A stretch of DNA of 64,000 nucleotides, from contig JAAAJB010000046.1 of assembly GCA_016098155.1 (NCBI GenBank), positions 37,490 to 101,489 of the forward strand. Direction: 5' to 3'. Numbering within the stretch: position 1 is the first letter of the stretch; each line of letters starts with the position of its first letter. This document shows, piece after piece, positions 10,578-22,075 of this stretch. The DNA comes from Actinomortierella ambigua (lineage: Eukaryota; Mortierellomycota; Mortierellomycetes; Mortierellales; Mortierellaceae). Under the pieces are notes generated by a model. It was not told where the DNA came from. It ran no database searches and saw only the letters and a program-made list of their open reading frames with translations. Made by a program: the position numbers and the translations under genes.

Positions 10578-12960
10578 TCAAGCCTTTGGACGCCAAATAG
10601 CATCCGACACCTTGACCACATCCCGGATCTCCTTGACATCGTGCACCCGCAGGATATGAGCGCCGCCAGCAATCGACGCCGTGCAGGCTGCCGCCGTGCC
10701 CCACGTCCGCTTCGTCGGCTCCTGCTGCTGGGTCAAGTGGCCAATGAACGCCTTGCGCGACGGCCCCATCAGACAAGGGTATCCAGCCAAGGGTCCCACA
10801 TGCTGACCATCGCCTAAAGGCCCACCTTCCCGAATCAGCTCGGGCAATCGTCGCAACACCTGCAAGTTTTGGTCGCTGTCCTTGGCAAATCCAAGACCGG
10901 GATCCACAATAATGTTCCACCGATGCACACCCGCGTCCAGCGCCCGTTGCACCAACCGGCCCAGCTCCTTGCCCAACTGCACCACCACATCGTTCTCAGC
11001 TCCATAATCTGTCTGGCGCATCATCGTCTTGGAGTCGCCACGCATATGCATCAGACAGACGGGCACCTGCCATTTCGCCATCACTCCCACCATCGCCGGG
11101 TCCCGGCCTCCCGCCGTCACATCGTTGATCAGATCCGCACCGGCCTCCATCGCCTTGTCGGCCACGTTGGCTCGGAACGTGTCGACCGAGATCGGGTGGT
11201 CGAACCCGCGCGCGCGCAACAACTGGATCACGGGCACCACACGACGCAACTCCTCTTCCTCTGTGACCTCCTCCGAATGGGGTCGGGTCGACATTCCACC
11301 AATGTCGATAATCTCGGCTCCATCGTCGACCAGTTGCTGGGCCCGCAGCGCCGCAGACTCGGCCGTGCTATAGTCACCACCATCGCTGAAACTGTCCGGT
11401 GTCGTGTTCAGGATGCCCATGATCAGCGTCTTGGCGTCCCAGTGCACCGTCTTGCCGCGCAGACGCATCGCCTTGTGGATGCCGCTGCTCGTGCTGTTTG
11501 GGTTCTCGGCCTCCTTCAGCAACAGCTGCGATAGCAACTGGCTGCAGTGACGGTACAGCTTGGGATGCTCCACATCCTTGGCAATACTAGATGGGATTTT
11601 TTTATAAGAGGCCAAGGTCGTTAAAAAGTTAATCCAGTGCTTTTCTTTGCACGCTTGTACCCATATAAGAAAACAAAGAAAAAAAATTAGGTCCCATACT
11701 CGCAGAGTGGTCGAAGGACGAATTCACGCTCGTGCATCAGCTTGTGAGGGATGGTCAGCTGCTCCGTGTCCATCTCTAGTGAATCGTAGAGCAAGATGTC
11801 AAGGTCGATTGGTCGTGGTCCATTGCGGATCGTGTTAAAGTCGCGACCCATCTCGCTTTCAATCTCCTTCAATTTCTTCAGCAGCTCCAAAGGCTCCAAG
11901 TCCGTGCGGATCTAAGTAAAACGACACACACACACACAAAAACAAAGATATAGCATATGTTAGACCTCTACCTCTTCAGTTGAACCAAAAGAATAGAAAC
12001 CAGGAATGACAAAAAAAAATTTACCTTGCAAGCGGCATTGAGGAAAGATGCCTGGTCCGTGACATACATGGGCGGGGTCTCGTACAAGAACGAGGTGTCG
12101 ACGACGCGTACATGGCCATCCTGTTCCAGCTGCCTCAACGCATTTGTCAGATTCGCGCCCGAATCGCCCATGTTGGAGCCCAGGGCCAGGAAGGCGACAT
12201 GGTTCAAGTGGGCAGGTACAGGTCCACGCTGCTTCACCCCTTCCGGCGCGTGGTGACCGCCCAGCATGCTCGAGATAGACGACGCACCTCGGGTGTGAGT
12301 CTTGGATTGAAGGCGGTGGTGAAGACCCGCCTGGAAGAAGGCCCGATCGCGCGTAATCTCGACGCCCGCCGACCCAGCAAAGACAATGGCGCTCGGCTTC
12401 TCCATCTTGACAGTAATCTTGGCCACATGGCACTTCTCGATGGCGATACGAGCGACGGAGGTGACAAAGGCCTCGACGGTCTTGTAAGATGAAGCCTCGA
12501 TATATTTGGTGATGGTGCGGACAATGGTGCGGTAGTTGTGGGTCTTGGAGACCGAGTCTGGTTTCCGCTCGGCATCATCAAAGGCCGGGTAGACCTGCAA
12601 GTTCAAGATCACCACCTGCTTCTCTTCCCGCTCCCAAGGGTTCACGCCAATGATGCACGACAGTCGCAGATCCTTGACAAAGATGGTGTCCGTCTCTCGA
12701 AAATGGATCGGCACCACGACTTTGCCGGTCAATTGCTCCTCCGAGTAATCCCCCCGCTCGCGCGTAATCTCCACACCGGCCGACGCCGCATGCAGCAGTG
12801 CCCGCGGCTTGTCTACCCGGACTGTGATCTTGGGTGCATGGCATTTGTGGATCACCACCCGCGCGATCGAGTCCGCCAGCGCTTCTACAGACCGGAACTC
12901 GGTCTTTTCCGAGTGGGCTTCGACTGTCTTGCACAAAACACCATAGTGGATCGAGTAGGG

Positions 12961-12994
<34 letters not shown>

Positions 12995-13359
12995 TTAAAT
13001 TGATGATGTGGAACGTTATGGCCCGCTTGTGGTGGCGATGATCATTTTTTGCAAGTCAAATGTTCCCAGCAGAGAAAGAGTGCAACAACACCCCTTTCTC
13101 GTACTCCTCTTGCATGCTCACCCCCCCGAAACATCCCCAAAAAAAAATTACAACGTACGAGATGATCCGTGTCGCCAGCTTGCGAGACACTTGTGTAGAC
13201 AGTGAGGTTGATAATAACTGGTTGACGCTTGGAGCGCTCCCAACCGTCGACGCCAATGATATTGCGCACGGTCAGGTCCTTGATAACAATCTTGTCAGTC
13301 ATGGGCATTGCAGACTCATGCTGCTGATCGCCTTGTGTGGTGGATGGAGTTGAGCTCAT
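10578..13359 (-). CDS. FOL1: Trifunctional folate synthesis protein: DHNA - HPPK - DHPS
   Basis: Exons 13359-13159, 12960-12025, 11911-11700, 11586-10578; 785 residues. It makes dihydropteroate in three steps: dihydroneopterin aldolase, hydroxymethyl-dihydropterin pyrophosphokinase, dihydropteroate synthase. Two FolB-type aldolase domains come first (about 22-145 and 158-275), each with an IGV(D/N)xWER block and a closing AGVEITR. The kinase follows: ALGSNMGD near 326 and RNGPRPIDLDILLYD across exon 3. The synthase has MGILNTTPDSFSDGG (about 506-520), LINDVTAGG, and VDPGLGFAKD, the usual pterin and pABA site. This is the standard fungal order as in yeast Fol1. DHPS is the known target of sulfonamides. 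Confidence 0.96.
12962..12991. repeat. Poly-A run in FOL1 intron 1
   Basis: A homopolymer of about 30 A on the plus strand forms the polypyrimidine tract (T on the gene's strand) immediately upstream of the acceptor of FOL1 intron 1. Confidence 0.9.
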
Positions 13360-13888
13360 GTCCTCTACCTCTACTGTTGAATGAGCCGGATGTAATGGGA
13401 TGAGAAGTGAGGAGAAAGGATGGAGGACAACGGTGTGTGAGAGAGAAAGAAAGAGAAAAGGAAAAGGAGAAAAGGAAAGAAGGGAAGAAAGGAAAAAAGT
13501 GAGCGCCAAGGGAGAAAGGAGAGGAGGTTGACGAACAGTGAGTCCGATCCAATCACCGCGCAGATCTCGCCATCCGTTTAAACGCGCGCGATTACATTTT
13601 ATCTCGTTTTCTTCTAATCTCAGCAACAGCTAACAGCAACAGCAGGGTTCTTTGACCATAGGCGCACAGCAGCACCACTCGTGTTTCGAGTTCAATTTTT
13701 TTCTCACAACACTGAGAACTGTTCTTTGTGATTGAGAGCAGACGGGCAAACCGAACCTTCTTTTGCTTTTTGTTTTTCTACGAGTTTGTGTACGTGGGGC
13801 GTGAGAGTGGATGTGTGAGTGTGTTGTGAGCGAGTGTGTTTTATTGTAGTCTATCAAACAAAAAATGGGGAGCTCGGGTAGGTTGCTA
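13360..13888. other. Spacer between FOL1 start and OCT1 stop
   Basis: 529 bp. The part next to FOL1 (about 13430-13520) is purine-rich on the plus strand, that is CT-rich ahead of the FOL1 start. It is likely promoter or 5' leader. No gene is seen. Confidence 0.6.
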
Positions 13889-16831
13889 TTACACACGACT
13901 GCTCCTTGCCGTGCCCCAGTCGCCTACAATCCGCATGGCCTCCTTGTCACCCTTACACAGCCGTTCGTCCTCGAGCAATCCTCCCAAGCACGCCCACGGA
14001 TCCTTGCCGCCACCCCACTTGAGCACATGCTCCCGCAGCCTCTCGCCGGCCTCGCGCGACGTCGGCGACGCTCGGAAGATCTGGTCCCAGATCTGTCCCG
14101 TCACCGTCTTGCCAAAAATGTACGAGTAATACCCGGCTCCATAGCCATACAGATGCCCAAACCCGGTCTGCCACGCTGTCCCCGGGACCGACGGCACCAC
14201 CCCCAACTTGTTTTGCAAATACTCCATCACTCCCGTCGAGTTGAAGTTGGACTTGCCAACCATCGACGAATAGTACAGTTGGTCCAGAATCGCCATCGTC
14301 ATCTGCGAGTGCAGCTCCAGCGCCCGGAATGTCGACCGGTTGGCCTCGTTCGCCGTCAACAGTCCCGCCGGTAAGGGCGCTCCCGTCTTGTAATGTGTCG
14401 CAAACAGACCCAGCACCGTCGGGTCGGCCAAAAAGTGCTCCATCAGGATTGAAGGAATCTCGACAAAGTCGATAGGACATCTCGTTCCTGACACATTATG
14501 GTAATCTGTCCTTCCGATCATCGCTATAAAGAGAGCGAGAGAGAGAAGGAGAAAGAAGAGGAGGTTAGTGACCAATGCAAAAATTAAAGATAAACTCTAG
14601 ATTCTCCAACGATAGATTCACTTACAGTGCATAGCATGGCCCATCTCATGGAAAAGCGTTTCGACCTCAACCCAACTGAGCAGTGTGGGGCTATTGCTGC
14701 CCGAAGGACGAGAGAACCCGCATGACAGGACAGCAAGTGGAAGCTGATAACGACCGGGCTTTCCCTGAATGGTCACGCCCGGGTCTGCCATTGCCAATTC
14801 GACGCCATCCCGCAGCTGCATGCCTGCTGCAACGTCGTTGACCTCGTCATCATCGTCCACGCGACGTGCACAGCGGACTGTGTAATGGGCCGCATTCATC
14901 TGCTTGCCCTCACGAGCATACAGGTCGCAGTAGATCGTTCCAATCAAGCCCTCCCGCTCATCAATCACATCCAGCCGTTGCACGTCCTCATGCCACACCT
15001 CGCCCGGCTGAAGAGCGCCCGCCACAAATCGGATGCCATACAGCCGCGAAAACAGCTTGGACAGGCCATCCATCGTCGTCCCAACCGAGAAATACGCATT
15101 GATTGGGTCGCCATGGTCTTGCGTGTTGGTCCTGGCGCTCACCATTCGTGCATAGAAATCACGGTCCCAGGCCTGCAACTTGGCATCCTTGTCCTTGGTA
15201 TGAACCTCCTTCGCCTTTCGGAGCAGCTCGACCTCAGCACTGACCGCCGGCATTTGGCTCTTGTACAACGCCGTCATGAACGCGGCAACGTTTTCGGTAT
15301 CCTTCACCATCTTGTCCACCAAAAACATGTCGCCATAGCTCTCCATCCCGACCAGCTGAGCAAGTTCATACCGACTCCGCAGCAGATCGTCCAAGATGGC
15401 CACCTTGGACTTGTCCTCCGCCATGCTGGCGACGTACATGGCCCGTCGCACGCCTTCGTCCTCGACATGCTTCAACACCATCTGGGCCTCCCAACCGGTG
15501 GTGGGTACCGCGGCCGTTTGTTCTCCCATCTTGTTGGTCCTGGTAATCCGTTGGATGTACGTCGGCGACAATCCTTGGAGTCGTGACGGTGGGCTGACCA
15601 TGATGTGTGCTGGCCCTGCGCCGGGTGTCGTTGTCCGTTGGATGAAGTCTCGCCCGAGCCCGACAATCTTGTCCGAAATCCGCACAAAGTCGGCCCGTTT
15701 GGCATCCGAAAGGTGAATGCCAGACTTTTCAAAATCGCGCAGGAATACAAGCGCTACTTGACGCTCTGCTGCCGACAATCCCCTTTCAATGGCTGGTGTA
15801 TCCACCACACGCTTGAGAACCTGAGACAGGAGGAAAGAGGCGGGCAAATGCATGTTCATCGATCACATTGTCAGTATCGTGTTACATCATGTGAGGTGTT
15901 GTTGTTTTTTTTGGCACCGTGTTACCCATCCCCCTCCCGTCCCCAGAGAGAGAGAGAGAGGGGGGGTACGATAAGACTGTAAGCTCTCCCTTTCTCTCAC
16001 CCCCCCCCCACACACACACACATCATGTATACATCTCCACCCTTCTCTTTTCCTTACCGAGTAAAGCCGTGGGTCAGTGTTCAGCGTATTCATCCACGAG
16101 AACAGCTCCTCATAAACCGTCTCTGCGCTCTGTCGCCAGGCGGGGTCCGGGTGCAGACACCGCACCAACTCGGCCGCGTCAATGACCTTGCACAGCACAT
16201 CGCTCAGCCGATCAAACAGCTTGATGACCTTTTTCATCTCTTGCTCGCCTCGTTCCGGCGCATGCGCGATCCTCTCCACCAACAGATACCCGCGCGCAAT
16301 CGCCGCATTCACAGATTCGAGAAACGTCTCGGGCGTTTTGAGCGTCGGGTACTGAAATAGTCCAGCTGTGTCCGATGCTGCCGATGCTATTGCTGCCGCC
16401 GTTGTTGCTGGTGTTGCTGGCTTTGCTCCATAGTGTCCGCCAATGCCGCCATAGTGAAGATCTCGCCGTCGTCCGTAACCTCCTCTCATCGTAGATGGCG
16501 CGTCAAACAGCGTCCGCAGATCGTTCGATTCGGACGTTGTCGAAATTGAAGGCGACGCCGTTGCCGCTGTGGCTGCACGCGACACTGCTGCTGCCGTTGC
16601 TGCTGCTGCTGCTTCGGCTGTTACTGTTGCTGCTGCTGCTGCTGCTGCTGCTACTACTGTCGCAGAGGTGGAGGGTGAGCTTTCCACTGCTCGCTCCCGT
16701 ACCGGCATGGTGGCTAATGATCTAGATGCGATGCGCATGCGGCCCTGGTTCAACAACATGCGCCGCCAGGCTCCATGCATCGGAGAACGCCCTGCCTGTT
16801 GCTGTATGAAGATGCGGCCAACCCCGGACAT
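13889..16831 (-). CDS. OCT1: Mitochondrial intermediate peptidase (M3 metallopeptidase)
   Basis: Exons 16831-16058, 15820-14626, 14523-13889; 867 residues (yeast Oct1 is about 770). It removes a second octapeptide from some imported matrix proteins after the main processing peptidase. The zinc site HEMGH lies at about 649-653 at the end of exon 2, and the third ligand is expected in DFVEIPSILMEHF just downstream. HNVSGTRCP, next to it, is typical of the family. The N-terminus (about 1-42) is rich in Arg, Ser and Gln with no acidic residues, as expected for a matrix presequence. A poly-Ala block (about 58-95) and a second Ala/Gly-rich stretch between presequence and catalytic core account for the extra length. 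Confidence 0.95.
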
Positions 16832-19800
16832 TACGGTTATTCCTTTTCCGATGGGGTTTGTTAGATTGTTGTCAAGAAGAGAAACGAAAAAGAGAATGCG
16901 GGGGAAGAGAAGGGTGTAAGGAAAAAAGGGGGAGGGGAGGAGGATACTTGAGAGGAGATCCTGGGAAAGTTTGAGATTCTCCCTAAAATTTAAATTTACA
17001 GTACTTGCAGGCTTACCCGCGCCCTAGCAACCATGGACAGCCAGACTGGAGACCGCTGCATTGATGTCGTGTGACTTTACCTCCTGCACGGACTTTCCAA
17101 CTATCTTGCAGAGTGCGTCCGTGCCTCTCTCACACTATCCATGGAGCAAGCACTTTGTGAAGGTAAACTCCAGTGTTCGGTGCTGTTTGCCCTTTCATTC
17201 GCACGGTCTAAATCTTAATCAACGTTTGTAGACGAACGCGCTTTCCTTGAAGTGGAAGGTTCCTGTGCGTCGCATCTCCTACATGCTGTGACACAATTGT
17301 TAGATCAGTAGACAGCATACAGAACTCGATCTTGCTCAAAGTTCCCTGCTCGAGACTCGGCCAAATTCGACCCGACGCAGCTCATCGCATGCCTGCAGCG
17401 ATGTCTTCACCTTGGATCGACAGTTATCCCTCTTCCCCCCTTCCTTGCCGAAAAAAAAAAAAAAAAAAAACATTAAAATGCTTGCACCAGAACCAGTGCA
17501 AAGATACCCAGCTCAACAACGCCATCCTAGAAACTGAAAGAATAGTCATATGGCACCAAGTCGTCATTACCCGCTTTGACGAGATATGGGGGCCAGTGAG
17601 CCGCTGTCCCAGAGGCTGCTGGTCTCCTAGGAGCCCAATCTCTTGAAGACCTATAACGGACGGAGTAATCTGTACAATTATTGTGGCCGTTTGAAGTGTA
17701 CGAAGGTGGGTATTTTGATGCCAATTTGTTAAATGCACATCATTGTGTTTTCCCTAAAAGACACAGTCGTGTGCACCAACGGCAAGGACACAGTGACGCA
17801 AAATCCTAGCTGAGGATATGTGACCACCGCGTACCAGGGCGGGCACCATGGAAGCTTTACCAAGGGCTCTCTGAAGCGTATGTTGGTGTCATTAGCTACC
17901 ATATACCCTCAGTGCCTTTATTGTGGAAATCTCCAATGTTTAAACAAAAAATACAAAAAATAAAATAATATGAAGGCACCAAAAATGCTACACACATGGC
18001 AACGGGCGAAGTCGAGGGAGCAATGTGTTTCAACACCCTCATCGTCGAGATCAAGTGGTGGTGGGGGGTTTATTTACTTCCCTCCACCTAAAGCCATGGC
18101 GCTTTTTTGGGATCAGAAATATCTGTTTATTTCAGAAGGTCATCTACCAAAGATCTTGCCGCGCTTGCCATCTAAATAGAAGAGGAAAGAAGAAGAGAAA
18201 GAAAGCAGTGGGTAGTTAGGCTGGTCCGAGAGCGTGGCTCTGAGCTGGTACCCCCTGTCCTATTACTCGAGGCCCCCTCGGGGAGTCCGACCCCGAGACA
18301 GCCGGCAAGAAGGCTCCACCAGGGAGGGACAAAGGTCTGCACACCACCAGCAAACTCGATGTCCACACGACCTGGCGAGCGGGTAGGGGTGCAGGTGTGT
18401 CATTTACTCAAGGAAGGCACCTCCACCCTACCTCCAGATGGAGGCGGCGTAGGAACACATTGTCCACGAACCTACGCACGCTCTTCACAAGCATTCACTC
18501 TCCTTTCATCCCAAGCACAAACTACCCATTACCTTTAGAGAGAAACGAGCAAGAGGCGGAGAGGGCTGAATATGAACACATTCTGCAAGGGTCGCAATGA
18601 GAGTATGCGACCCTTCCCAGGATGCACCGCGAGGAGGTAGTGTTCAGCTGCATCCCACACCTGCCTGGTGTGCGGCAGGTGCTGCTCGCTGCAAGCTACG
18701 AAGAAGCTCAACATCCACCGTAGCTCCTTCAAACTCCATAGCGAGAGGGGAGAGACAAGCAAAGGTCGACGTTTGGGATAGTAGAGAAGAGTCAGGCCTG
18801 CCATCCCCCCTTGGTACATGGGGATCCCCCCAGGCCCTGTGAAAGGGCCGACTCCAGTCGAACAGCCAGCTTGCCCACTGTTCTTCCTCATCCCTGAAGA
18901 GACAGAAGCTAGGCCCGTTACTGGGGAGGGGCCAGGCGGGGCGTGTCTCCGCTCAAGCCGTGCACTAGTGCGTTTCAAACGCTTATTGTCTCCACCAGAG
19001 AACAATGGAGCACGACACGAGACAGGAGACCCGTGAGTCCCACCAAGCAGACAAGAGCAAGACAGTCTTTTCTACCCGTCGATGTGAAGATTTGTTGCAG
19101 TGGGGGCAATGGCGGGAGGTAACGGGTGCAAGGGGAATGACTTGAAAATGGCTCCCAAATACAGTTTCCAAGGAATACTGCTGGCTCCCACCGCCTTGGG
19201 TATTGCCTCAACACGGATAGTGGCAACTGTGTGGTGAACATCGGCGCCCTGTGGCCCATCGCCGCCAGTCCCCGTTGCCACCGTCAAGGAGGGCCACGGT
19301 GTTGGCTCCCACCTCTTTTCCCTATAGACCATTGCTTCACAGGGGTACGAACCCACCAAAGGGCTATGCACGGACACCTACCCCAGTGGCTCTTCACGTG
19401 AAGCATCTGACCAAGTACTACAGGTGGGTGCCAACACCACGTTATCCCATCTCAAGTCAATCCCCCTTTACCACGCTACCTGCTTTCTGCTGCGGAAAGA
19501 ATCCGCACCTAGTCCGTGAATAGGCCCGGCAGCCCTGCTAGATTAAAGGAAGAGGGGACAATGGAGGGGACCACCAAGGCGTAAGAACTCTTTGAAGAAA
19601 GATGGGTGCGGAGAGGTAGAGGCACAAAGAAGTGGAGACCCAAGTGGAGACACAGAGAAGTGGAGAGGCAGAGAAGAGTTTTTGCGTTCAACTTTCTTCC
19701 TGAGTGATCCTGGGTGCTAATACTAGAAGCAAAGGAGTGGATAAGGGAATGAATGGTGGAATGGTGGTGCAGGGAAGGAAGCTGAAGACAAGGGGTGGTG

Positions 19801-19870
19801 TGGGCTCTATATGAACGAACGCGAGCGAAAACAACCCTTTGTTACCCTCCGCTTGGTGCTTCTGGAGCAA
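16832..19870. other. Gene-poor stretch with degenerate, non-repetitive sequence
   Basis: Three kilobases without a gene I can support. Open frames are short, disagree between frames and carry no family motif. On the minus strand between about 19380 and 18540 they look like one decayed coding region broken by frameshifts: a C-x2-C-x4-H motif (CPHCNKSSH, near 19090) lies in one frame, and a long Ser/Leu/Trp-rich frame follows in another. This could be a dead retroelement, but nothing identifies the family. From 19540 the sequence becomes purine-rich simple repeats leading into the minisatellite. Confidence 0.4.
18535..19377 (-). pseudogene. Possible decayed coding region, family unknown
   Basis: Overlapping minus-strand frames of 60-156 codons appear to continue one another only if frameshifts are allowed. 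One contains CPHCNKSSH, a possible zinc-binding cluster. No reverse transcriptase, integrase or transposase motif is visible. The base composition is protein-like and unlike the satellite next door. This is a tentative call. Confidence 0.2.
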
Positions 19871-20965
19871 TGGGTGTACGTGTAGAGAGAAGGAGATGGT
19901 GGGGAAGGAACAATCAGAGTGAGGGTCAAGAGTGCTTGCTTACCTTGTTCACGCATGGTAGTGTGAATAGCATAAGTGTGAAAGTGTGGCGCGGAGAGGT
20001 GAGGAACGACGGGTGGAAGAGGAACAACGAGTATGTGTGTGGAGAAAAGGAAAATGTGGAGGAGGAAAAAATAGGGTGGGGGTGGAGAATCCTTGCTTAC
20101 CTTGTTCGCGCAGGGTAGTGTGAAAGTGAGGTGGAAGAAGGGCGAGAAGAACAACGGGATAGTGGAAGAACAACGGGATGGTGGAGGAACAACGGGTGTG
20201 TATGTGGAGAGAAGGAGGATGTGGTAGAGGAACAACGGGTGTATGTGTGGAGAAAAGGAGGATGTGGAGGAGGAACAAATAGTGTAGGGGTGGAGAATGC
20301 TCACTTACCTTGTTCGCGCATGGCAGTATGAAAGTGAGGAGGAGAGGTGAAAGAACTACGGGGTGGTGGAGGAACAACGGGATAGTAGGGGAACAACGGG
20401 TGTGTGTATGTGGAGAGGAGGGAGTGGTGGTGGGGGAACAAACAGTGTAGGGGTGGAGAATGCTCACTTACCTTGTTCGAGCACGGCAGTGTGAAAGTGA
20501 AGTGGAGGAGGTGGAGGAACAACGGGATAGTGGGGGAACAACGGGTGTGTGTGTGTGNNNNNNNNNNNNNNNNNNNNNNNNNNNNNNNNNNNNNNNNNNN
20601 NNNNNNNNNNNNNNNNNNNNNNNNNNNNNNNNNNNNNNNNNNNNNNNNNNNNNNNNNNNNNNNNNNNNNNNNNNNNNNNNNNNNNNNNNNNNNGTGTGTG
20701 TGTGTGGAGAGAAGGAGGAGGTGGTGGGGGAACAAACAGTGTAGGGGTGAAGAATGCTCACTTACCTTGTCCGCGCACGGCAGTGTGGAGGAGGGGGTGA
20801 AAAGAACAACGGGGTGGTGGAGGAACAACGGGATGGTGGAAGAACAACGGGATGGTGGAAGAACAACGGGATGGTGGAGGCACAACGGGATGGTGTTCGT
20901 GGAGAGAAGGAGGGGGTGGGGGTGGAGAATGCTTGCTTACCTTGTTTGCGCACGGTGTCGGTGGA
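19871..20965. repeat. Minisatellite array with units of about 160-210 bp and nested 19-bp subrepeats
   Basis: At least six copies of a diverged unit can be aligned on the core TTACCTTGTTCGCGCA (near 19940, 20098, 20304, 20468, 20762 and 20937). Each core is followed by a variable number of a 19-bp subrepeat, AACAACGGGATGGTGGAAG, clearest at 20811-20895. GTGTGTG runs join the units. An assembly gap falls inside the array, so its true length is unknown. Open frames across it are repeat translations, not genes. Confidence 0.9.
20559..20693. other. Assembly gap (135 N)
   Basis: Run of N flanked on both sides by GTGTGTG inside the minisatellite. It is a collapsed or unbridged repeat, and its true length is unknown. 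Confidence 1.
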
Positions 20966-22075
20966 AGAGAGGTGGAAAGGGAGGGAAGGAAAGAAAGAAA
21001 GAAAACAGAAATTGAGAACAACTGGCGGTTTATATGGTAAAACAGGTACTGCGGTCCACAAGCCCCCCTTTGCCACCTCTTAGCGTAATGAATGCTCGAT
21101 GTCAATGGAGAAAACGGTATGGAGGAGTCAAGTTTTTTTTTTTTTTTTTTGAGTCAAGTGGAAAACGGCGATAGCCAATGGTGGGATGTCTACTCTACCC
21201 TTTAAGTGCCAACAGGCCATCGCCAAGCCTTACTCTCCCCTGAAACAACCTCCCCTCTACCTCCAACATGAGTTTTATCCGCCCGCGGTCTTCACTCGTA
21301 GAGAGGACAGCCTTTGCGTGGCAGGAAATACAGCTGCTCAACTGTGTCTTGCATGCAACCACTTGTGGGAATGGGTGTAGGCCACCAATTGCAACATGCA
21401 CTCATTCGCTCGGCAGCATGGCTCGAACGTTTTGTTGTCTAGTCTAGCGATAGTTGAGACGCGTCCTATGTACCTCTAGAAGGGCTCCTAAATTGACATG
21501 TGTTACTGCCACACCGCCCACCCAACACTGCCTCGCCCCTGCAGGGTCATGCAAACAAAAGCAAATTAGAATGGCTGTGCAATGGATGTCTGCTCTCGTC
21601 CTTCATTCACTACCCAGATTGCAACATTTTGGCGTGCACTCGCCAGAAACACACTTACACGGGCCATGTTTGCTCTCCGCCTAGGCGCAGAAACCCTACA
21701 GCGGTGACGCCAGCTTGGGTTTTCTCGATAACCTTGTTATGACCTGCAACCATTCCAGGTTGAGACAGGCGACCTTTCGCTAGCGATGACACATAGTGAG
21801 CTGTGTACAAGTTGAATGTAATTGGACGTGAGACAGGGAAATGATTTCGCTAGTCCTCATCTGACGACATGAAACTCATGTCAACGAGTCGAAAATGCCC
21901 CTGACGAAGCGCTTGGCAAAGCCTTTCTTTTTGGAACATTAAGCGGCTTTCGACAATTAGGGTACTGAAGGGCTATCTTCTAAAACACACACTACTCGAA
22001 AAAACGCCCCCACAATGATTTGTGCATATAATAGATTTTATATAATGCTAGAAACTGTATGCGAATCTCCAAGCA
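20966..22075. other. Unannotated stretch downstream of the minisatellite
   Basis: 1.1 kb up to the PGM2-type gene stop. It contains an 18-T run near 21134. Short plus-strand frames at 21186-21380 and 21454-21742 are Cys- and Pro-containing but match no family I know. I see no supported gene. Confidence 0.5.

Noticed and set aside
19871..20965. CRISPR-like array
   Set aside because: Units are long, diverged and without unique equal-length spacers, and the genome is eukaryotic.
19795..21105. Several 60-200 codon frames over the minisatellite, on both strands
   Set aside because: They are translations of the repeat (some through the N gap) and change frame-independent composition with it; no start, splice or domain evidence.
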